DNA of 40,663 nt from an uncultured Acidimicrobiaceae bacterium (GTDB lineage Bacteria > Actinomycetota > Acidimicrobiia > Acidimicrobiales > Aldehydirespiratoraceae), in contig CAJWHS010000014.1 of assembly GCA_913041415.1 (NCBI GenBank), positions 1 to 40,663 of the forward strand, read 5' to 3'. Of this stretch, positions 26,491 through 34,918 are shown in pieces. The translations under genes were made by a program, and so were the position numbers. How positions within the stretch are numbered: position 1 is the stretch's first letter; each line of letters starts with the position of its first letter. Below the pieces are notes generated by a model. It was not told the DNA's origin and did no database searches. It was given only the letters and a program-made list of their open reading frames with translations.

Positions 26491-27203
26491 TGCTTGCGCA
26501 CGCCGCACTCGTCGCCGAGGCGCGCGAGGGGCGGCTGACCCTTCCGGTGTTGCGATCCGATCCGCCAATCCTGCTGCGTCCGACCGGCGACACAGTTCAC
26601 CTGGTCGGGGGGTCAGCCGGGCCGCTCGGTGGCGACCAGCTCCGGCTCGATGTGACGGTGCGGCGCAACGCGTGTCTGCGACTGCGAAGCGCTGCGGCGT
26701 CGGTAGTCCTGCCCGGTCCGACTGCGTCGAGCCTGCACCTCACCATCACCATCGAATCGGGTGGCCACCTCGACTGGCGACCCGAGCCAGCCGTTTCGGT
26801 GGCAGGCGGGAGCCATGAACAGGTGGTAGACGTGGAGCTTCAGGGGGACGCGACAATGGAGTGGACCGAGACGGTCGTCTTGGGCCGCAGTGGTGAACCC
26901 TCTGGCGATTGGAGTTCTCTCATGCGGGTGGTTCGAGACGGCGCAGTGGCCGTCCATCAACATCTTCGCGTCGGGCCAGACCACGTAGGTAGTGACGGCC
27001 CAGCAGTCATGGACGGCCGCCGGGTCTCGGCAGCGCGACTGATTGTCGGCTCCAGCGCCCGTCCCGACTGCGTCAGCGTGTCCGACACCGGAGCCTGGAC
27101 ACGGGTTGGCCTGGCCAGCGATATCGAGCAGACACAGGTCGTCAGCGACTCGGTTGCTGAAATTGTGGCCCTCCTCGACATCGGTTGCACGCCGGCGACA
27201 TGA
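26490..27203 (+). CDS. ureD: Urease accessory protein UreD
   Basis: LTLPVLRSDPPILLRPTGDTVHLVGGSAGPLGGDQLRLDVTVRRNACLRLRSAAASVVLPG; TGATG overlap with ureG stop. Confidence 0.88.
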   Translation: MLAHAALVAEAREGRLTLPVLRSDPPILLRPTGDTVHLVGGSAGPLGGDQLRLDVTVRRNACLRLRSAAASVVLPGPTASSLHLTITIESGGHLDWRPEPAVSVAGGSHEQVVDVELQGDATMEWTETVVLGRSGEPSGDWSSLMRVVRDGAVAVHQHLRVGPDHVGSDGPAVMDGRRVSAARLIVGSSARPDCVSVSDTGAWTRVGLASDIEQTQVVSDSVAEIVALLDIGCTPAT

Positions 27204-28567
27204 CATCGAAGCCAGCAACCCTTTTGCGCGGCACGGTCATCACCGTCGATCCCGATCGGCGGGTGATCGACGACGGCGGAGTCGTTGTAACCGGCGAAAC
27301 GATTAGCGCCGTCGGCCCATTTTCGGCAGTCCGCGCCGACTACCCAGCGGCAACGACCGTTGGGGACTCGCGCGACCTCGTTGTTCCTGGCTTCATCAAC
27401 GGTCATCAGCATCTAACTGGGGACCGCCTCCTGCAGTCGACAATCCCCGACGATCTGGAACCGGGAGCGGCGATCTTTGAGTGGGCGGTCCCGCTCCACG
27501 CCAGCCACACCCCCGACGATGACGAACTGTCTGCGACCCTGGCGCTGGTTGAGAGCCTTGGGAGCGGGATCACCACCACCGTCGAGGCCGGCACCGTTGC
27601 CCATCCCGACCGGGTTGCGGCAGCGGCGCGACGGGTTGGGGCCCGTATCACCCTCGGCACCTGGGGCTGGGACGTCGAAGAGGGGCCGTTCGCAGCGCCA
27701 GCGGATGAGGTCTTGGACCGTCAGCGGATGGTGATCGAACGCGACGAAGGGCCGTTGGTCACGCCATGGGTGACCCTCGTCGGGCACGACCTCATGTCCG
27801 ACGCACTGGCCACTGGCGCATCGGCGCTGGCCCGGGAACACAACACAGGGTTGACGTTTCATCTCTCGCCGAGCGTCAGCGATGGAGAGCAGTATCTCGC
27901 CCGGACCGGGCTGCGTCCGGCAGTGCACCTGCGGCAGCTGGGGGTGTTGGGACCCCACGTGCTGATCGGCCATGGCGTGCACATCGATGACGATGAACTC
28001 GAGGCAATCCTTGAAACCGACACGGCAGTCGCCGCCTGCCCGTGGGCGTACCTTCGACTCGGGCAGGGTACGACCCGCGCCTTTCGTCACCTCGATCTCT
28101 GGCTTGGCGGTGGGCGGTTGGCGATCGGGTGCGACACCGAGAACGCCGGTGACGCGATCGACGCAGTACGGGCTGCCGCCCTGTTCGCTGGCCTTGCGAA
28201 AGACGTTCCGATGGACCCAACAGTTTTCACGGCCCATCACGCTCTGGAGCTGCTGACCCGTCGAGGTGCAGAGGCAATCGGCATGGGGGAACAGATCGGC
28301 TCGATTGAGGTCGGCAAGCAGGCCGACCTCGTCATGATCGATCGGCGCGGGCCGGCGTGGGTGCCGGTATCGAGCGATCCGGTGCTCCAACTCGTTTGGA
28401 AGGGTGTGGCGGGTTCGGTTCGTGACGTCTGGATCGCCGGTAGTCGAGTGGTCACCGATGGGTCTTCGACTCGCGTGGACATCGAGACAATCACCGTCGA
28501 GGCTCATCGGGCCGCCGTGTCGCTAGCCGAACGTAGCGGTGTTCGCCCTGCCCCCCGTTGGGACTAG
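27200..28567 (+). CDS. Amidohydrolase family protein (deaminase/chlorohydrolase-like)
   Basis: VPGFINGHQHLTGD (HxH), LTFHLSPS, VLIGHGVHIDD, AIGCDTENAGD, IGSIEVGKQADLVMID; ATGA overlap with ureD. Confidence 0.9.
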   Translation: MTSKPATLLRGTVITVDPDRRVIDDGGVVVTGETISAVGPFSAVRADYPAATTVGDSRDLVVPGFINGHQHLTGDRLLQSTIPDDLEPGAAIFEWAVPLHASHTPDDDELSATLALVESLGSGITTTVEAGTVAHPDRVAAAARRVGARITLGTWGWDVEEGPFAAPADEVLDRQRMVIERDEGPLVTPWVTLVGHDLMSDALATGASALAREHNTGLTFHLSPSVSDGEQYLARTGLRPAVHLRQLGVLGPHVLIGHGVHIDDDELEAILETDTAVAACPWAYLRLGQGTTRAFRHLDLWLGGGRLAIGCDTENAGDAIDAVRAAALFAGLAKDVPMDPTVFTAHHALELLTRRGAEAIGMGEQIGSIEVGKQADLVMIDRRGPAWVPVSSDPVLQLVWKGVAGSVRDVWIAGSRVVTDGSSTRVDIETITVEAHRAAVSLAERSGVRPAPRWD

Positions 28568-28591
28568 GGGCAAGGGCTCTTGCCTGAGCCC
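28568..28591. terminator. Mutually exclusive hairpins in convergent intergenic region (possible bidirectional terminator)
   Basis: GGCAAG-GGCT-CTTGCC (28569-28584) overlaps GGGCTC-TTGCCT-GAGCCC (28574-28591), between two convergent stops. Confidence 0.5.
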
Positions 28592-28608
28592 AGCAATTGA
28601 AGAGCCGC

Positions 28609-29634
28609 TCAGCGTCCAGCCAGGATGCCAGCGCGCCCGAACCCATCGATCGTTTCCGCCAACCCTTGATACATCGACGGCCGGATGACAGCTGCGAGGT
28701 TCAAGCTGACCGAGGTGAAGCCAAGGTCGGCAACGGCTTGGAGTTGCTCGACGACGTCGCTCGGACTGCCTACGACTGCGTAGCGGGTGATCCAGTCAGG
28801 TGGCACGAGATCGAACAGTTCCGGATCGTCGTACCGACCCAGGTCGAAGTACCAGCCGGTGCTGCGAGCCAGCGCAGCGTCGATCGCTTCGAGCCGGTCC
28901 TCGCCCAGCTCGTCGGGACGGATGATGGCCAGATAGTGCGCGACATAACGCACGACACTGTTACGAGCCAGTTCGGCATCGTCGGAAACACACAACGTCA
29001 ACCGGGGAGCGACCTCGACGCTGCCAGATTCTCGCCCAGCCCGCTGCTCGCCTTCTGCGAGCCAGCTGCGGTACTGGTCCGCCATCGGCGACGTGATGTG
29101 ACGAGCGCCGACCAACGCAATGTCAGCCAGCTCCCCAGCCAAGCGCATTATCTGGGGGCTGCGCGTACCGACCGAGATCGGCACCGGCGCAATTGGTGGC
29201 CGAAACAGCTGACCACGAGCTGCAAACACTTCTCCGACCCGATCAACCTGTGCGCCTGACAAGAGGTCCCGAATGGCGGTGATCGCTTCTCGCAAAGTTC
29301 GAACGGGACGCTCGTACTCGACGGCCAAATCCTCGAGGCCAGCACCGACCCCGATGCCTAGAAAGGCACGGCCGTTGCTGATTTCTTGCAACGTCGCCAC
29401 CATCGCTGCGAGCACGACGGGGTGCCGGGTGTAGGGGTTGGTGACCATCGAGCCGATGTGGATCCGTTCAGTTGCGGCCGCGATCAGTCCCTGCAGAACG
29501 AAACAATCCGACCAGAACACCACGTCAGAGATCCCGAGGCGATCGAAGCCAACGTATTCAGTCTGTTGGGCGAGTGCTACAACGTCTCCAGCAGCCATAC
29601 CCGGGGTGATCTCAGCCTCGATCGTCTCGAACAC
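28609..29634 (-). CDS. LLM class flavin/F420-dependent oxidoreductase
   Basis: GSMVTNPYTRHPVVLAAMVATLQEISNGRAFLGIGVGAG, PPIAPVPISVGTRSPQIMRLAGELADIALVGA. Confidence 0.9.
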   Translation of the reverse strand: MFETIEAEITPGMAAGDVVALAQQTEYVGFDRLGISDVVFWSDCFVLQGLIAAATERIHIGSMVTNPYTRHPVVLAAMVATLQEISNGRAFLGIGVGAGLEDLAVEYERPVRTLREAITAIRDLLSGAQVDRVGEVFAARGQLFRPPIAPVPISVGTRSPQIMRLAGELADIALVGARHITSPMADQYRSWLAEGEQRAGRESGSVEVAPRLTLCVSDDAELARNSVVRYVAHYLAIIRPDELGEDRLEAIDAALARSTGWYFDLGRYDDPELFDLVPPDWITRYAVVGSPSDVVEQLQAVADLGFTSVSLNLAAVIRPSMYQGLAETIDGFGRAGILAGR

Positions 29635-29639
29635 GTCTC

Positions 29640-30632
29640 TTAGTCCAGCATCGCCATCGACTTAGCGGTGATCCACTCTCCGGCCACGACCGGCTCGTAA
29701 TGGGCGGGATGAAATTCATCGATCGTTGTAGGGATCGTTTCGATCACCGCCCCAAACGATGGTTGGAAGAAGAATGGGACCGATACGCGATCTCGTTGAG
29801 CTGCGGCCCCCTCAGGGATCACGACTCGGTGCAGTGTCGACACCCACTGGTCGTTGGTCCAGCGGGCCATGAGGTCGCCGAGATTCACAACGAAGGAGTT
29901 CTCCAAGAGCGGCACGTCGTGCCAGATCCCGTCGAGCGAGATCTGCAAGCCGGGAATCTGTTCGACTGAGATGATCGTGAAGGCCCCATAATCGGTGTGT
30001 GCCCCTCGCCGCAGCTGTCCTGCGTGCAAGTCAACAGCGACGGGCGGATACCAATTGGCCAGCAACAAGGAGGTGTGGTCGGCGATCTTATCGTCGAACC
30101 AGGTGTCGGGAAGATCAAGGGCGGCGGCAAACAGCGGCAGCATTGCGCGACTCAACGCTTCGAGCTCGGCGTAGTAGGCCTCGAAGGCAGGGCGCAGCTC
30201 GGGTGGAGATGCCGGCCAAAGATTCTCCAAGAAGATCGGCTCGTAACCGGCGACCGTTGCCCGGTTTCGCACGACCGGATCGTCGAACCCGCTGATGTTG
30301 AACGACTCGCACAGGTCGGGCGGGGTGGCATCGTCGCCCAAGGTCGATGCTAACGACGTGGTGTCGAGCCCGAGATAACCGCGGAAGTCGAATGGCCCCG
30401 GAGGCGCAACCGCCGACTTCTCCTCATTTGGCAGGTTGAAGAATCCTCGGGCAGCGTCGACGACAGCATCGATCAGGGAGCTGTCAATCCCGTGGCCAGT
30501 GATGACCAGAAAGCCATGTTCTCGGCTTGCCTGATCGATTGCAGCCGCACACGCGGCTCGAGCTGTCAGTTCTCCGCCGAGGGCCTGCGCAAGATCGATG
30601 GTAGGGACGGGAGCGACAGGTGCATCGCTCAT
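29640..30632 (-). CDS. Isopenicillin N synthase-like 2OG-Fe(II) oxygenase
   Basis: HGFLVITGHGID, AHTDYGAFTIISVEQIPGLQI (HxD), VVNLGDLMARWTNDQWVSTLHRVV. Confidence 0.92.
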   Translation of the reverse strand: MSDAPVAPVPTIDLAQALGGELTARAACAAAIDQASREHGFLVITGHGIDSSLIDAVVDAARGFFNLPNEEKSAVAPPGPFDFRGYLGLDTTSLASTLGDDATPPDLCESFNISGFDDPVVRNRATVAGYEPIFLENLWPASPPELRPAFEAYYAELEALSRAMLPLFAAALDLPDTWFDDKIADHTSLLLANWYPPVAVDLHAGQLRRGAHTDYGAFTIISVEQIPGLQISLDGIWHDVPLLENSFVVNLGDLMARWTNDQWVSTLHRVVIPEGAAAQRDRVSVPFFFQPSFGAVIETIPTTIDEFHPAHYEPVVAGEWITAKSMAMLD

Positions 30633-30656
30633 GGGGACCTCCTCATTCAGTGACGA

Positions 30657-32045
30657 TTAGTACACGGGGTACTTCGCCTTGTCGGGTAGACCGGATCGAG
30701 CAGTGATGGCCTCGCCGGCCTGCTGTGCAGCGGCATACAGGGCTTCTTCATCGACCGTGGTCATCGTTCCATCTTCGACGACGATTTGACCGTCGCACAC
30801 CACTGTGTGGACGCCACGACCGTCCGCTGACCAAACGAGCTGATTCATTACGTTGAGCAGCGGTCGCCATTCCGGGCGGTCGGTGTCGTGAAGCACCACG
30901 TCGGCTTTTTTGCCCGGTTCGAGCGAGCCAATCTGGTCTTCGAGCCTCAGAGCCTTCGCCCCACCTAGCGTCGCCATTTCGTAGGCTTTTTCAGCCGGGA
31001 ACATCTGCGGATCCTGACGGGCGTCTTTGAATAGGCCGGCAACGAGATAGGTCGCCCGCATCAAATCCGAGTAGTTCGACGCGTTGTTGCCGTCGGTGCC
31101 GATGCCGAGATTCATGCCCGCCATCACCATCTCCGGCATTTTACCGACCTGGGTCACGCCGTAACTGACTTTGAGCGCAGTGGTCGGACAGTGGGCAACG
31201 CTGACGCCGGTTTCGGCCATCACCGCCAGCTCTTGATCGTCGACCTGCACGCAATGGGTGATGCATACGTCGTCGTCCAGCACACCGAGTTCGGCGAGGT
31301 GAACCATCGGACGCTGTCCGAACTCAGCAACGAAACCTTCAGGGTCGAGTTTTGCTGGCGACATGTGGAAGCTCATTCCGGTGCCATGTTCGGTTGCGAG
31401 TTCGCGACCGGCCTTCCACAGCGGATCCGACGCAGTAGTGTGGCCAACCAGAATCGACCAGGCCGACACTCGATCATTGCTTGTGCCGCGATGCTGTTCG
31501 AGCTGGTGTTGCAAGAACGCAATGGCCTGATCAGTGTCTTGCTTGTAGACCGACGGCTCAGGCGGAAGGTCCCATACCCACCGGCCAACCCTCCCGCGGA
31601 TTCCGACCTCGTTAAGGCCGTCGATGACCTCGTCGAGGAATCGAATGGTGCCAGCTTCGAGGAAGGACGTAGTACCTGACTTCAGCATCTCGACCGCAGC
31701 CAGCTGCCCTGAGAGGCGTTCCTCTTTTGCGGAATAGACCGAGTACAGCGGGCATAACCACATGAAGACGTTTTCTTCGAAGGGCGTGTCGTCGGGGACG
31801 TACCCGCGGGTGAGTGGCTCGCCGGTGATGTGAATGTGGGTGTTGACCAGACCAGGGGTGACCACAAAGCGGTCGCCTCCAACGGTTCGAGCGGCGTCGT
31901 ATCGGGCTTCTAAGTCGGCAGCTTTACCGACATCCACAATCTGTGATCCCCGCACTGCGACCGCGCCATCACGGATGATGTCTCGGGTCGCGTTCATCGT
32001 CACCACGTACCACCCCTTGATGAGAAGATCGATTGGTTCGTTCAT
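30657..32045 (-). CDS. Amidohydrolase family protein (deaminase/chlorohydrolase-like)
   Basis: VVTPGLVNTHIHITGE (HxH), GMSFHMSP, DVCITHCVQVDDQE, GIGTDGNNASNYSD, IGSLEPGKKADVVL; likely ATG at 32045. Confidence 0.92.
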   Translation of the reverse strand: MNEPIDLLIKGWYVVTMNATRDIIRDGAVAVRGSQIVDVGKAADLEARYDAARTVGGDRFVVTPGLVNTHIHITGEPLTRGYVPDDTPFEENVFMWLCPLYSVYSAKEERLSGQLAAVEMLKSGTTSFLEAGTIRFLDEVIDGLNEVGIRGRVGRWVWDLPPEPSVYKQDTDQAIAFLQHQLEQHRGTSNDRVSAWSILVGHTTASDPLWKAGRELATEHGTGMSFHMSPAKLDPEGFVAEFGQRPMVHLAELGVLDDDVCITHCVQVDDQELAVMAETGVSVAHCPTTALKVSYGVTQVGKMPEMVMAGMNLGIGTDGNNASNYSDLMRATYLVAGLFKDARQDPQMFPAEKAYEMATLGGAKALRLEDQIGSLEPGKKADVVLHDTDRPEWRPLLNVMNQLVWSADGRGVHTVVCDGQIVVEDGTMTTVDEEALYAAAQQAGEAITARSGLPDKAKYPVY

Positions 32046-32193
32046 GCGCTGCCCCTTTTTTGTCGCTCTCTGGACCCTTGCGTAAGGTAAGACCATCAGA
32101 CCGCACCTCAACATAGTTCTTCACGATGCTTTCGACGAGTGTTGGTTTGCAGTTGCAACAAGTGCCGAGGTTGGCGCGGATCCGGTCGCTGTC

Positions 32194-33123
32194 ATGTTGC
32201 GAAACCGGCCATACGTGCTTTGGAGAGACGCTGCTGGCAATCTGACCGCAACTGACGACCGGTGCAGCCATCGCGAAGCCAGACTCTCGAGAGGAACGCT
32301 CGAGCACGGGTGTCTCCGGTGCCCCTATCACGGGTGGACCTTTGATGGAACGGGCCATTGTATCGAGATCCCTTCATCAGGTGAAGGCGCCTCTATCCCA
32401 CCCTCTGCCCATCTCGTGAAACGGCCGGTTGAAGATCGCTATGGCCTCGTTTGGCTGTGCCCAGGGACTCCCCGACTGCCGATTCCAGTGCTTGATGTCG
32501 AGGAGCAAGCCGACTCGACCCGCCTTAACACAGGTATGCAGGTCTGGAACTGCTCAGCCACCCGAATGATCGACAACATGCTCGACCTTGCTCACTTTGC
32601 CTACACCCACGTGGGCACTTTTGGGAGCGAAGCCAACAAGCAGGTCGAGCGCTTCACCTTGACGCAGCTCGATGAGACATTCACCGGCTACGAGTACGAA
32701 GTCCTTGTAACCAATGAGGGCGACGCCAAGGCGATGTCTGGCACAGGTGAAGATCACGTCCGCATTGCGATGTCGACTGGGTTTGCCCTTCCCTTCTCGG
32801 TCCGGAGCACCATGCATTACGAGAACGGGATAAAACAGACCCTGTTCCAGACTGCGAGTCCTTCCATCTCGACGCCGGAAGGGACCGAGCAGAGCTATTT
32901 CACCTTTGTCCTGTGGCGCAATGACGATGTCATCGCAACTGGGAACGACATCGTGGATTTCGAACTCCAGGTGGCCCTTGAAGATCAGGCGATGCTCGAA
33001 GCGATCTCTGGGGAACTCACGATCGAACGCAGCGGTCTCGTCGATGTCCAGTCGGACAAGGCGTCAGCTCGTTGGCGACATCATCTCCGTGAGCTGATCG
33101 GCTACACCGACGCTGCCTCGTAG
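32194..33123 (+). CDS. Rieske (2Fe-2S) oxygenase alpha subunit (N-terminus probably extends upstream; see findings)
   Basis: CSHREARLSRGTLEHGCLRCPYHGWTFDG (Rieske) and NMLDLAHFAYTHVGTFG (mononuclear Fe site). Confidence 0.9.
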   Translation: MLRNRPYVLWRDAAGNLTATDDRCSHREARLSRGTLEHGCLRCPYHGWTFDGTGHCIEIPSSGEGASIPPSAHLVKRPVEDRYGLVWLCPGTPRLPIPVLDVEEQADSTRLNTGMQVWNCSATRMIDNMLDLAHFAYTHVGTFGSEANKQVERFTLTQLDETFTGYEYEVLVTNEGDAKAMSGTGEDHVRIAMSTGFALPFSVRSTMHYENGIKQTLFQTASPSISTPEGTEQSYFTFVLWRNDDVIATGNDIVDFELQVALEDQAMLEAISGELTIERSGLVDVQSDKASARWRHHLRELIGYTDAAS

Positions 33124-34301
33124 CGTTCAACGAGCCAGCTATTGAACTGAGCCAGAACACCTTCCTGCCAGGAGTAACGACCGCGGGGCGCGAAACGGGA
33201 GCGCATGCCAAGTTGTGTGGCCACGTTCGTCGGCATGTCCTGGCGGACAAAATTGCCGACCCCGTCGATCGCAGCATCGAGCGTCTCATCGAAGTCCTCG
33301 CGCTCGATAGTTGACTCCGGGAAGATGTAGGCCATAGCCAGGTCGTGGCTGGTTGGCCCGGTTGGGTCAACAGCGAACCAGAACGCCGAGTCTGGCTGGA
33401 AGCCGAGCAATAGCGTTGGCGGCACGAAGGCAAACACAATGCGTTGTCGTTCCTCCATCGTGATGCCGGGCAGGGGCGGAAACAGAGCTTTGAAGGTCGG
33501 ATTGAATCCACCATCGGCCTCGACCATCTGATTGAAGCCAAACAGTGCCCCGTCGCCAGCCTCATACTCCTCGTACCACGCGCCTGACGACGGTGCGAAG
33601 TCGTGAATACCGTTGTGAAGACGGCTGTTGTGGTACATCTCCATGAAGTTCTCAACCATGATTTTCCAGTTGAACGGAACGTCGTGCATCACCTCTGGCT
33701 CAACGGTGACGAGGTTGTCGACGTCGTAGTTGGCCAGCACTGCTTCCAGCTTGTGGAGGCGAGGTGCAAGGGGTGCTGCGTCGAGTGAGAAGTTCACGAA
33801 GATGAAGCCCTTCCAGACTTCGACCGCCAACTGAGGGAGACGAATGTCTTCGGGAGCGAACCCGGGCGTCTGCGCCATTTCCGGCGCTCCGACCAGACGG
33901 CCATCGAGGTCGTAGACCCAGTAGTGGTACGGGCATCGAAACTGGCGGCCACTCCCTGGATCAAATTGTGGCCGGTCGAGCATCTCTTCATCGCTCCGAT
34001 CGACCGACGCAGACAGACACATGCCGCGATGCTGGCACACCCCCGACATCGCTGAGATCGATCCCGAGCCGCTTCGAACGATGATCAATGGCTCTTGTGC
34101 CCGCGTGACGGCGAGATAATCACCAGCATTCGGAATCTGTTCTTGCCGGCCGACACACAGCCACTCGGAGCCGAACACCGACTCGATCTCAAACTGGTGG
34201 AAATCAGAGTCTGTATATGTCGAGGGCGGCAGCCCAACTGCGGTCTCGTGTGTTCCTTGGGACTTCCGAAGGCTTTGAAGTGAAATCGGGCTCACGGCCA
34301 T
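33102..34301 (-). CDS. Rieske aromatic ring-hydroxylating dioxygenase-type alpha subunit
   Basis: CQHRGMCLS...CPYHYWVYDLDG (Rieske) and FNWKIMVENFMEMYHNSRLH (Fe site); likely ATG at 34301. Confidence 0.92.
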   Translation of the reverse strand: MAVSPISLQSLRKSQGTHETAVGLPPSTYTDSDFHQFEIESVFGSEWLCVGRQEQIPNAGDYLAVTRAQEPLIIVRSGSGSISAMSGVCQHRGMCLSASVDRSDEEMLDRPQFDPGSGRQFRCPYHYWVYDLDGRLVGAPEMAQTPGFAPEDIRLPQLAVEVWKGFIFVNFSLDAAPLAPRLHKLEAVLANYDVDNLVTVEPEVMHDVPFNWKIMVENFMEMYHNSRLHNGIHDFAPSSGAWYEEYEAGDGALFGFNQMVEADGGFNPTFKALFPPLPGITMEERQRIVFAFVPPTLLLGFQPDSAFWFAVDPTGPTSHDLAMAYIFPESTIEREDFDETLDAAIDGVGNFVRQDMPTNVATQLGMRSRFAPRGRYSWQEGVLAQFNSWLVERYEAASV

Positions 34302-34327
34302 AATCATTCTCCATGCAAGAAATGCGG

Positions 34328-34343
34328 TCCGACCATCCGACCA
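34328..34343. repeat. Perfect tandem 8-mer TCCGACCA TCCGACCA in divergent promoter region
   Basis: Read directly: ggtccgaccatccgaccacat between Rieske gene (minus) and VOC gene (plus). Confidence 0.55.
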
Positions 34344-34383
34344 CATGTATCTTGTTTGGGGCAAGCACTAGTCAGGAGAAACC

Positions 34384-34911
34384 GTGACCGACCCCAACGT
34401 CCTCGTCTTTGTCGACTTTCCGAGTTCTAATGTGAATGAAGCCCGGGCCTTTTACGCCGAGGTTTTCAACTGGGAGGTTGAGGACCGCATTGCCGACACC
34501 TTCGCTCGGATTGTGCCCGGCGGCCACTTCAAGAACGAAGACGGCACGCCCAGCGAAATTGGCAATCTTCACATGGGTATCTCCAACGCCGCCAACATGC
34601 GGCCCCATAAGGACCCGGGACCCACGGAGCCAACCCACCTCAACCCTGGTGGGCGCGCGCTGCGGGCTTGGATCCTGGTCAGCGAAGACGACTCCTTCGA
34701 GCGTATTCTCGAGACGGCTGTCCGACTCGGTGGGACCGAGTTGTGGCGAGAGCACTTCTGGACCGAATTCGGCGGTTGCAACGCATCGTTCATCGATCCC
34801 TGGGGGAACCAGATAATGCTCTGGCAGCACCTTCCCGACACCGAGACCGACGATGACACCCACGAGGTCGTCGGTGAGGTCAACCTGCCTCCGGGCTGGA
34901 CTATCGAGTAG
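34384..34911 (+). CDS. VOC family protein
   Basis: VLVFVDFPSSNVNEARAFYAEVFNWEVEDRIADTFARIVPGG...FIDPWGNQIMLWQH. Confidence 0.87.
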   Translation: MTDPNVLVFVDFPSSNVNEARAFYAEVFNWEVEDRIADTFARIVPGGHFKNEDGTPSEIGNLHMGISNAANMRPHKDPGPTEPTHLNPGGRALRAWILVSEDDSFERILETAVRLGGTELWREHFWTEFGGCNASFIDPWGNQIMLWQHLPDTETDDDTHEVVGEVNLPPGWTIE

Positions 34912-34918
34912 CCAGTTC

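Noticed and set aside
27413-28507. 364-aa minus-strand ORF opposite the first amidohydrolase
   Set aside because: Antisense to a gene with intact metal-binding motifs; no domain signature.
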